Positions 42,301-54,300 of a DNA stretch of 64,000 bases are shown here, piece after piece. Position numbers and translations under genes: made by a program. The notes beneath the pieces were generated by a model. That model saw only the letters and a list, made by a program, of their open reading frames with translations, ran no database searches and was not told the origin of the DNA. The stretch covers positions 31,349,561-31,413,560 of the forward strand of contig NC_088775.1 of NCBI RefSeq assembly GCF_954871325.1, written 5' to 3'. How positions within the stretch are numbered: the first letter of the stretch is position 1; the number at the start of each line of letters is the position of its first letter. This stretch comes from Gordionus sp. m RMFG-2023. Taxonomy: Eukaryota; Nematomorpha; Gordioida; Chordodea; Parachordodidae.

Positions 42301-45300
42301 TTGCTGTCCATTTTATTTATTGTCATTTAAATTCTATAATCCAAGTTATTTAAAAAAATAAAAATGAAGGTAAAATTGTTTCTATTAAGCTTTTTTATTT
42401 ATTCTATTTATATAATAAAAGATTCTATCATCATATAGCTTTTTAGTTATCTATTAAATGGTTCGGGAAAAGTCAAATCCTGTGCGTTCCTATTTTAAAT
42501 TAGATATCATAAAAAATCAATCTATTTGTAAAATAGAAAATTGTGGTAAGGTCTAGAAAGATTCCACAATAGGGAATTCAAATTATTAAGAAAAAAAGAA
42601 AGAAAATTTGACTATTAAAAAAATTCAAATAACGAAAACTGCAAACCAGTATAATACAATCCAAGATGCTTTTAAGTCCAACACTACTACAATACAAATC
42701 AATATAAATAAAGAAACTTTAATCCGCTCCTGCACCGAGCTAATAACAGTTCAGGGTAGGCTAATAAAATCAATTGACGACAAAGCATTTCGAAATATTA
42801 TAGATCCAATAATTATAGGATTGGGTGGAAATTTAACTATCAATTCGGAAAATATACGCAATAATATTAAAAGCGTTAGATTTTTCGGAATATATATAAA
42901 AGGAAGTATATCAAAAACTTATTTCGTAAAAATTAGATATAGCAACTAGATATGATAGGTCCATATTGGGGATCAATATTCAATTTATAAATAACGGAAA
43001 AATAAAATTAAGGACTCTATGCATGAAAGTGATTAAAGAACGACACACATCAGAATATCTTAAAAAAATTATTCTAGATGTTCTAAAAGAATATGAAATA
43101 AAAATTGAGCAGATTTACACAATAACCACCGATAATGCAGCAAATATGATTAAGTTAATTAAACTATTAATACTACACGATGAAGAAGATGATGACCTTA
43201 ACGATTATTTAATTAATGATGATTTAAATAATAATGATATAGATAATGATGATTTAAATAATAATGATATAATTCATGATGAAAATAAAGAACCTTTTAA
43301 TATTTAAAATATTAATCTTGCATCAAATGCCAGATCCATATTAATAGGTATTAAATGTGCTTCACATACATTTCAATTAGCAATTAATTATTGCAATAAA
43401 AATTCAAATGAAATTGACATTATAAATAAAGCAAGAAACATCTGCAAAAAAATAAGAAATCAGACAACAATGGCTATTCTCTCAAAATTAAATTTGAAAA
43501 AACCACTAATAGATTGTTGCACAAGATGGAACTCTATCTATTTAATGTTGGATAGATTACTAGAGTTAAAAAGCTTTCGCCACGAAAAATGTTTATCAGA
43601 GAATGAATGGAAAATAATTAGTGACATATTAAAAGCTTTAAATCCAGCTTATGTTTTGACAAAATATTTACAAATTGAACAATTGACAATGGGCGATTTT
43701 TATGCTGCGTGGATCAAATGTCTCATGCAAACGAGTAAAGTAGACACTCCATTTGCCAGACTTTTAGTTTCTACAATGAAAGCACGAGAAATAAATTTCA
43801 AAAATGAAGTTTTTTGCTCTGCTATTTATCTCGACCCTAGATATAATGTATTTTTAACTTTTGAAGAAAGAGATATCGCCAGAAAACATCTTTGTAAAAC
43901 TTGATACTTGATACAAAATCTAAATAATCAGAATAGTGAAATTCTAAATACTATGCCTACGTGTTCGTATTCGAAGGATAAAGATGATTATTTTGAAGAT
44001 TTATTAAAGTCGCATGAAAGTCTTAATAAGAATAATTCTCAGGGCATCGAAAATTATAATAAATGTATAGAAATAGAATATATAATTCGGTTATTTGATA
44101 ATATAGAGAGATTAGAAAAAGATACTAATCTTTTGAATTATTGGGAAAATGTAAAGAATAGTATGCCAGAACTTTATAAGTTAGCTATAACTGTGCTAGC
44201 AGTTCCAGCTACGCAGGTCTCCGTAGAAAGAGCATTTTCAAGCCTTAAGTTTATACTCTCTGCGGAGAGAACTAAATTAAATCCTGAAATATTAGAAAAT
44301 ATTTTAGTTATCCGTTCGAATTCTCTTTTTAAACCTAAATAGTATAGTATACATATTATTTTATTCATTATTGTATTTACGCATGTTTCTTTTTATCTTA
44401 TTTATTTATGAAATAAAAAAAAACTAATTTGTCTAATTTATATTTCCTAAATTTAATAAAAATATCTATTAGATTATCATGGATAAATTAAATAAGAAAT
44501 TATAAACTAAAAAGATTTTTCTCTAAAATTAATATATACATCGTTAATGATTAATTTTTTTTTTAATTAAATTTATAAAAACCGGAACAAACCGAAAAGA
44601 ACCGTTATAAATTATAAACCGAACCGAACCGATATGATTTTTTTTTAAAAAGCCGAAATGGAACAAAACCTTTATAAAATTTTAAACTAAAAACCGGAAC
44701 GAACCGAACCGTTATACTAAACGGTTCGAAACCCTGTTCAAAACCGATCCGATATTTATATTCACCCCCCCCCCTTTTGAACCAAATGTAATTTGGAATA
44801 AATATTTTTTAAAAATTGAATTATGCATTTAATTTAATTTTTTTATTTCTACAATAATTTTAAAAAGTTTACGGATATTGGTAGTAAAGGTGGGCGCGGG
44901 CCTAAATAAATACACGCCTATTCACGCTTACCACTAAAAATTTTCGACCCGACCCACCCGCTCACGACAAGCAATATTTTGATTCACGCCCGTCACGCCG
45001 GAAAATTTACGGTGTTTTTAAATTTTTCAAAACTATTGCTATAATTTTTTTACACTTTTTTGAATTCATTCTATTTATTTCTCTAATTTCATAATCCATA
45101 TTAATAACAAAAAATAAATATAATCTATAAATCGAAATTTATTTAGAAAAAGAAGAATATCCATCTTTTTTTATTTCAATTGTGTACGCCTTTCCTCTAA
45201 TAAGAGATTGGCTACAGAAAATAACCTTTCACTAGAAGCCGAACTTGCAGCTGACAAAATTTTACTCGATAATTTTCTCAAAAAAGTAAATGAATATTCC

Positions 45301-48300
45301 TGTTTCCAAAACTTTAAATATTGTTTTGTTATTATCTTATATGAATTTTTTAAGTTCATCCTCACAGCCTTCATCGGTGATGTTGATGCTTCATCAGAAT
45401 CATCTAGAAATTCTCTAATGAGTGTAGGATGAATTAGGAAAGTGATAGTTGGTATTGACCATTTAGAATATAAGGTTTTTTATGAGTTTAGGATAAGTTA
45501 GGAAAGCTATAAATGGTAGTTGGCATTGACTTTTGCATATCAACTTTACATCATTTAGCATTTTTAAGATTGTTTTATATATTCTATTGAAAACTTAAAT
45601 CTTTTGAAATTCGGATCTAGAATTAAACCTACCTTATGTAGTGGCTGCATAATAAATCTTTCTTTTAAAAGAAATCTTGTTCTGTATTTTAAGGTTTTGA
45701 TTATTATTATATCACGTTCAGAAGGTTAACAAAATTTTACTAATTTTTGTTTCCATAGACAAACTTCATTTATTGTGGGACGAGAATCTACTCAGATTAT
45801 CCGAGAATTCTTTAAATATTGATAAAAATTTATCTAACTCGCGTATGATGCTGATATCAATTGTGGCTAATCTATTTAATTCAATCTGGATTGTTAATTA
45901 TTATATCTGTAATCGCTTTTGTTATTTTTGCTCCCTTTTTTGGATAATTTTTTTCGGTTAGTTTTTTTTTTCTTAATAGGAGATTCCTATTTCATTTAAA
46001 GTTATAATGATTTTATCTATTGATGTTGATGCTGTGCTATTATTTACATCACTATCAGAATTTATATTTTCGATATTTTTTGTGATAACTTTTTACGGCA
46101 TTTATCGCAAATATAATGTTCCGCCTCAATGTTTGGATATTGGGTCATCCACGTCATGACTTTGCGCTGGTTCTTTTTATAATTAAAGTGTTTAGATTCT
46201 TTAAAAGGATTAACGCATTTATGTTTATAAATTATAAATAATTTTAAGAAGAAAAATAATTAATATCAAAATTGTAAAATAAAAACTAATTAATATTAGG
46301 GCAGGTACATGAAAACTAGCTATTATCATTCAACAATTAATTATTATATTTTCTTGTATGAGATATCGGAATCTTAACTACTTTTTAGGTAATTTAATCA
46401 TTTATTTTAAAAACTAATTTTTACAAGTTATCAATATAGAAATAATAATAATAAGTAGTGATCTACTCGGGCCTAATTTTTCAAGCCCTGATTTTTTTTA
46501 AAAAAGTTTTGCCGGCCCGACCCGAACTTGAAATTTTTTTTAAAAAAATTTACCGACCCGGCCCGAATTTATTTAAATATAGGAATTAATTATTATAATT
46601 ACTCAAAATAAAAGACATATGTTATATGTCGTTCTTCAATAAATAAAATCAAATATTTTTATTTTACATAAAAAATTCAATATAAAATTGATAAATTTAT
46701 ATATATTTAAAGAAGTTTCCAAGGTAAGACCCGACCCGGCCCGAATTTTTTTCAAAATATTAGACCCGGCCCGAACCCGATTATTTTAAATAGAATTAAG
46801 ACGAAAGCCCGCCCGGGCCGGGCCTAACTTTGCAGATCTCTAATAATAAGTTAAGCCTATCAAACGATCTATATAATATTTTTTCCTGATAGTAATGGTG
46901 GAAAATCTTATTATTTATGTTTAAAAGTGAAAAAAAGTTTAAAAAAATAATTATTATAACAAAATACGTTATTTTATAAAAGAGCGCCATCTATTTTTGT
47001 TAAAATATTTATTTTTTGATTTTTTAAATCGTAATAACTAAAAAGCCCATGGCTGTCCCAAGTTAAAAAAAATTTTTATGAATAGATATAAGGTTAGAGA
47101 ATAAGAAAATATTAAATTCAAAAAAATTTGGAAAGCGAAACACCTGGAATTTTTATGTTTAAAATTTATAACGTCAATAAAAACCGCAACAATATTACTT
47201 CAAAAAAATCCTTAATGTTTAATAAAAGGCCTTTAATAGAGTTACAAAATGACATATAACTTATATTTTAAAAATCATTATTTTTTAACTTATCTCAATT
47301 TCAAAAAATCGTATTTTTCGAAAAAAGGTCATTTTTGGCACTTTTGATTATTGATATCTGGAACTATGAGTACTAGGAAGCTAAAATTTTGGATTTGATG
47401 CTTTCAAGTGATATTCTCTCAGCATACAAAATTTTATCGAAATTAAAAAGGTCGGGCCGAAAAGTTATCGATTTGGTGTGGAATTACCCTAACATGAAAT
47501 TACAATATCCCAATTTATCTAAAAATAAAAAATATCAATTGCTGACCATTCTGCCTCCTAATTGGAGCGGAAATAAAATAAAAACGACATTCAACGCTAC
47601 ATAACATATGGCATATAATTCCAAAATAATTTTAGAAGAAAGGGGGATTCTTTCAACTCCAAATCGAAAGCCTGCAAAATATCTCAATCAAAAAACAGTT
47701 GATATTGCTAAAAAAAAAATTTTTGCAGTGATGAAGTTAGTAGGGTATTACCAGGAAAAAAAGATTATCTATCATTGAAAAGGGGGAACGAGTGAACTCT
47801 CAAAGAAGGTTAGTTCTTAATAATTTGAAAGAATTATATAATCATTTTAAGGCGAGTAATTCAAACTTAACAATTGGATTTTCGAAATTTGCTGGCTTAA
47901 GACCAAAAAATTGTATAGCAGGGGCTAGCGGAACACATAGTGTATGCGTTTGTAGCATACACCAGAATATTAAACTTATGATTTCTGTGAATTAGCAACA
48001 TTGACTAAAAATGGTGAGGATACATTAACAACTTATAGAGATGTTATAGGCAGAATGATTTGCAATCCCCCGTTACCCACCTGTTATTTTGGTGACTGCA
48101 ACGAATGCCAATATATCCACGTGAAGATCCTTTGATTGAGGATCTGATAATCGATGAGATTAGAGGATATGTAACATGTACATATGAAAACGATTGGTTA
48201 GGATTTAAGAAGTGAATGTAATTAGAGATGAAGTAAAAATTAATTTTTTTCACCCTAAAGGACCAGCAAATTCTTTTGTTTATCCAGCTGCACAAAATAT

Positions 48301-51300
48301 CCTTTTCATACCAAAAAATTATATTTTAACAATAGTTAGCCCATCAACGGCTACTGGGCGTACATATAATTTATCGCAAAACGAAATTTTCATGGCGTCA
48401 AAAAAACTAAATTTAATAAAAAACCGAAAATAGGTAATATCTTTCATGAATTTTAATTTATCTATTATATCTTTAAAATTTATAAAATAATTTTTCGAAA
48501 ATTAAAATTTTTCATAAAAAAAAATGATTATAACCGCAGCTAAATAATCTCATTTCATGATATTAATGCTGGAAAATCTTATTATTTATGTTTAAAAGTG
48601 AAAAAATAAAATAATTATTATAACAAAACACGATATTTTATAAAGGAGCGCCATCTATTTTTGAAAAAAATATTTATTTTTTGATTTTTTAAGGCTGCAT
48701 TCATAGTGGAGACGGATCCGATTTTTACATCCGTTCCGTCAAAAGTCATTCTCATTAAAAATGATATATATGTTCATAGTGCGTCCGTTCCGATACTTTC
48801 CGTCTTAAAAACGGATCCGGCAAATTTTGAAGTCAAAACATTTTGACTTTTTGATCCGGCAAATCTTATAGAGCGTTATAACGTTACTTACAATTTTATT
48901 ATAGTCTATAAACATTTATATCATTTTTAATGAGTTTGACTTTTGACGGAACGGATGTAAAAACGGATCCGTCTCCACTATGAATGCAGCCTAAATCGTA
49001 ATAACTAAAAAGCCCATGGCTGTCCCAAGTTTAAATTATTTTTTTTTATGAATAGATATAAGGTTAGAGAATAAGAAAATATTAAATTCAAAAAAATTTG
49101 GAAAGCGAAACACCTGGAATTTTTATGTTTAAAATTTATAACGTAAATAAAAACCGCAACAATATTATTTCAAAAAAAATCCTTAATATTTAATAAAAGG
49201 CCTTACAAAATGGCATATAACATATATTTTTAAAATTATTATTTTTTAACTTATCTCAGTTTCAAAAAATCATATTTTTCGAAAAAGGTCATTTTTGGCA
49301 CTTTTGACCATTGATATCTCTGGAACTATGAGTACTAGGAAGCTAATATTTTGGATTCGATGCTTTCAAATGATATTCTCTCAGCATACAAAATTTTATC
49401 GAAATTAAAAAGGTCGGGCCGAAAGGTTATCGATTTGGCATGGAATTATCCGCTTGCTAAACAAGTACACCTGTATTTCAGAATATGATTTTAAGAAACT
49501 CTGTATCATGATACAGAGTTCCATCTCGTTATTACATCTTGTTATTTTTTTTACACCATTTATATTTAAGGTTATTTCAGTTAAACAATAGTCAAAAATA
49601 TAACATTATTTAGTATATGGCATATACATGCTAGCGTTTCGTCATCTTTGAATGCACTTATAAGATTTGCTCCGTTATCCCTCACAACTATACATTTATT
49701 TAAGTAATTTTATACTTCTGTATATTCTCCTAAAATTGAATTGACTGCACTTTTAATTTTGACGTTTTTTTCATCCATTGCCCTTGTGGCCAAAACAAAT
49801 GTATTTAATTTAAAATCCTTAATGATAATATGTCCTATAATGGTTAAAAAACTTAGATTTTTATAGTCATCCGTCCAAATATCGGTGATTATGGACAAGT
49901 AATTATTATAGATCATGCTTTTAATCTTAAATTTTATTTCATGGTATATTTTTGGACCTATAGTATTCATGAGAGTATTTCGGTTCACAACTTTTCTATT
50001 TTGTTATCCATATGTAACACCAACATTTATCTCTTGGCCTAGCTTGTAAAATCCTTCACTTTCTGTTGCATTAAAAGATTGAAGATCTTTACAAATAAAA
50101 TATAACTCACTTTTCTGTAAAATGTGTAGGCAAAATTTTGCATAAAGTCTAGCGATAAAAAACACCTAAACATAAAAAGAAAATAGAAGTAACGAAATGA
50201 TACCGGATGTTGTTTATAAAATGCGAAAGATTTTTAGTTTTCATAAATTATTCTTTTTTAAAAAGGAACTAAATTAAATAGGCTATATATAATATAATTA
50301 TAAAATTGCAAATATTTATAATTATAAAATTGCAAATTTATAATTATAAAATTGCAAATTTATATTTATAAAAAAACAATTTTAAAATTAAAATTTCCAT
50401 GATTCACGGGAAATTTATGTTCACGCCCGATCACGCCCGGGGAAAATTTTAGGAAGGCCCGTCACGCCTTGGAATTTAAATTTATTCACACTCACGTTGT
50501 GACCAACCACGATGGGTCACGCGTAATTTCACGGCCCGCGCCCACCTCTAATTGGTAGTATTAAATGGATTTTATTCCTCCCCGTGAAATTAGAATTCCG
50601 CAGATAACACATTTTGCAAAATTATCTTTGTCTTTTGTAAAATATTTCCATAATTCAGATACCATATTTAAAAAATTATTTTATTTTAAAGATAAATAAT
50701 AAAATTAGCGTTATTATTTAAAAAGATTTAAAATAAATAAAACTTTGGGTGTTCCGTTCTATTTTATAAAAAAACTTTTAAAATACTATAAATCTATTTT
50801 AAAAAATTAATAAAATTTAAGGGGTGTTGTGCATTTGCATTGTTTAATAAGATATTTAGAAAATATTATTAATTTAAAATAAATATACATAAAATAACAA
50901 AAAAAAAGAAAGTAAAAAGATCGGATCGGTTTTTTACAGGTATCGGCCCGATCCGTCATTTAATATCGTCACAGCCCTAGTAATTTTCATATATTCACAT
51001 TTTGTTGGGCTTGGGAAAATATATATCCCACTTAATTACTAAAAAATTTGTTACACTAGAGATTTTTTATATCAGTTATAATGATAATACTGATATTCAA
51101 ATGATATAAATTGAAATACTTTCATTTAATTTCAAAACTTGTAGGCACGACATAGAATCCAGCCTGGACTGGGTAATAGAACACTAATATTTTCTATTCA
51201 AAGAAAAACTTTCACGAATTATTAAATGTAACTTATTTTTTGTTATTCTCAAAGGATTCATTATCTATAGGGCTGTGCCGATCCACATATTTTTCACCAA

Positions 51301-54300
51301 TCTAATATTAGTTCAAAACCGATACCGATTCGATATTAATACTAATTTTTCACCACCCCCCCCCTTTGAACCAAATGTAATTAAGAAATAAATTATTTTT
51401 ATGCAAAAAATCGAATTATGCATTAACCAAACATTTATTTTAGTAATTTTTAGGGCTGTGCCGATCCACATATTTTTCACCGATCAGATCCAATCCGATA
51501 TTGGTTCCAAACCGATCCGATATTTATAATGATTTTTCACCAACCCTCCCCCCCTTCTTTTGAAAAAAATGTAATTAAGAAATCAACATTTTTAAAAATC
51601 GAATTATGCATTTCATTTAATTTTTTTATTTCTATAATAATTTAAAAAAGTTTACGGATATTGGTAGTATTATATGAATTTTTCATTATTCCTCCCCGTA
51701 AAATTCGCAGATAACGCATTTTGAAAAATTATCTTTGTCTTTTGTAAAATATTTCTATAATTCAGGAACCATATTTTAAAAAAAACCTTATGTATAAATA
51801 ATAAAATTGGCGCTATTATTTAAAAAGATTTAAAATAAATAAAACTTTGGGTGTTCCTTTCTATTTTTATAAAAAGAACGATTACCTATCTGATATCATA
51901 TCTAATTTTGTATTCTGTAAAGTTACCATGGTTTTAATTTTTAATATACTATACTTTTTATTAGTAAAACATCTATAATTTAACTCTACCATAACTTATG
52001 TCATTTGAATATATTATAGTGAACAGTTATATTTTATTAATTGCAATTCTTATATAAGATATTTTTATTCTTAAATCACTTTTATATAACATTAATCTAT
52101 ATACATAATAAGTAATAAACAAATATATTATGAAATTTGAAATAAATAATTAAAATAATATTTAACATTAATATATCTAAGATTTCTTTTTAGAAATACC
52201 AAAATTACAAATTTATCAGTCAGCCTGCGGCGATGGTAACTGTCAATATCACCAGCTTCACTAATAAGAGATTATGAAGAGATTATCGACCACTTTTATA
52301 AACAGAATGCGCAAAAAAAATAACAATATGGCACAATGTTTATTAATTAATTATTATTATTAAAAAAATTACATAAAGATGGATTTCGATTTTATTTATA
52401 AAATATAACTTTTTTAAAAATTTTTTAACATTTTGTTTTTGCTAAATACGTCATTTTATATAGGATCGGACCGGAAAATTTTATAATTTTGGCCGATAAT
52501 CGGTATTTTAAAATAAGTGAAATATCGGCCCGATCCGATAAAAATATCGATACATCCCTATAAAATATATAATAAATGTAAAATAAATATACATAACATA
52601 AAATAACAAAAAAAGTATCGGTCCGATCCGATATTTTTGGAAACCGTTTATCGCTGCCGATCCGATATTTAATATCGGCACAGCCCTAATTATCTCATTT
52701 AGATATGGGCAGTGTTTATGACACAATGTAGTGTTTTTAAACGTCTCGGTTTCGCCGATTTTAAAACGGCTATCAAGATTTTAGCCAAAATATTATTACT
52801 CAAGCCTCGAAATTTTGATAATAAATGTCCAAAGATTTCTGCCAACTACAATTTAGAAAATACAACCTAGATGATTTAAACTTATATCATTTTAAAAATC
52901 TGTGTCAGGTTATAATGTGCCCAAAATTTTAAAAATCCGGGGTTCATGAACCCTTATTCTGAAGCAACAGCACCACACTTAGTTAGGGATAATAATATAT
53001 AGTGTTAGTTGTCATATAACTTTTTGCTATATAACGACCAATTTTACTAAAATGCATACCCACGATCATTTTTTTATATATTAACAGATTCATGCGTTTG
53101 CCTTTGATATTTTAGATATCATCCCTCGTAGCATAGAACCACCTAGTTGATTTCAGAAAGAAATCCGATCCTTGATGGATTTGAACCCAGAACTATAAGA
53201 TTAATGGTGCATGCACCAATTGATTAGGCCACAGAGACTACTCTAAACCAACAAAATTTTTTGTATAAACAGATAAAATATTATAATAAAAGAGAAAAAA
53301 ATCAATAACGTTCACAAATCATTCCATTTGCTAAGTGCTAGAGATGTCAGCAAGCTAGTTTGGACACAGGGCTGGGGTTATGTATATTTAAAAAATGGTT
53401 TAATAAAATTTAGTTATTAATTTTATTTTTTATTCACAATTTTTTATTAATATTCTAATTGATTTTAGAGGTGTAATGGACTGGATGGTAGGTTAATGCA
53501 TCTGAGTTATCTCATGTTTATACTTTCAGTACTCTTTTTGGGACTGAAGCGAATCATCACCTGCAGTTAACTAAGAGTTAGAGATGACAGCAATTCAGCA
53601 TGAATATAAGGGTGAGGTAATATATTTTAACAGGTTTATTATAATATTAATATATAGAAAACTAAGATTTGTAGATTATCATAAATTCATCACTTCAAAT
53701 ATTTGATTTTATTCCCCTAAAACCTATGCATAAGATAAATTAATAATTTTCTCTGAAAAAAATTGCTTTTTCAAGCAATTTAAAAATTTATAAAAATTTG
53801 AGAATTTTTGTCCAGGTGTATTTTTGCCTAATATCTTTTTTCTGGAGTACTTTTGTCCAGGGCATTTATGTCCAGGATTCGTGAGTTCTATATTAGTTGT
53901 AAAATTTTTGCATAAAATAAAGATAAAGTTTTGTGTATGATAGTGCATTCATTAAAGCCCTAAAGTTGGTTCTTAAAAATAAAATCAATATAGGCGAAGC
54001 TGAATAGGGCTAAAAATTGAATTTGCAAGGCTCTTGTCTAGTTTTTAAAATGCCCATAATAAATAACTAAAAATCTATGTCTTCACAGGTAACCCCTACT
54101 ACCATCTTTACCATAGGGAATCAAGTTTCTCAGCCACCTCACCTCTCACTTCCATTTATATCAATAATTAACCCTCTTTGGTTCATCTCATATTTGAATT
54201 GAATGCACATATAAAAAAATATATAACTAATAATATATTTTTTTAGAGCTAATACTTGGTATCTCTAGATATAACGGTCGTATCTGAATCTGTATCTAGA

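Larger units (their letters stand above)
40818..44736 (+). mobile_element. Full-length hAT transposon, 3.9 kb
   Basis: Inverted ends CAGGGGTTCGAACCG and CGGTTCGAAACCCTG are flanked by a perfect TTCAAAAC duplication (40810-40817, 44737-44744). AACCGGTT / GAACCGAACC words fill the subterminal parts. The transposase lies at 42458-44342 on the plus strand. A large inverted repeat occupies the 5' part. Confidence 0.95.
44885..50550 (-). mobile_element. Second hAT transposon, itself loaded with insertions
   Basis: Ends TAAAGGTGGGCGCGGGCC and GGCCCGCGCCCACCTCTA are inverted, flanked by a perfect ATTGGTAG duplication (44877-44884, 50551-50558). CACGCC/GGCGTG words mark the subterminal parts. Transposase fragments lie on the minus strand at both sides of a central block of later insertions (46456-49453). 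Confidence 0.95.
40761..50979. mobile_element. TAGGGCTGTGCC-family MITE interrupted by two hAT elements
   Basis: The left end TAGGGTTATGCCGATCC at 40761 and right end GTCACAGCCCTA at 50979 carry a perfect duplication GTAATTTT (40753-40760, 50980-50987). Removing the hAT elements at 40818-44736 and 44885-50550 with one target copy each leaves about 620 bases, equal to the 627-base sister at 34900. A C-tract at about 44764 is shared with other copies. Confidence 0.93.
51268..52688. mobile_element. Composite TAGGGCTGTGCC-family region
   Basis: The outer ends TAGGGCTGTGCCGATCC at 51268 and GGCACAGCCCTA at 52688 have flanks ATTATCTA and ATTATCTC. Inside lie a second start of the same family at 51450 preceded by foreign flank, and a truncated ACCGATATT-family copy at about 51888-52560. 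The region is a mosaic rather than one clean insertion. Confidence 0.75.

Noticed and set aside
46885-49453. Direct repeats of about 600 bases read as LTRs
   Set aside because: Both repeats contain coding sequence of the same protein, no primer-binding site or polypurine tract was seen, and no RT, protease, integrase or capsid motif lies between them. A tandem copy fits better.
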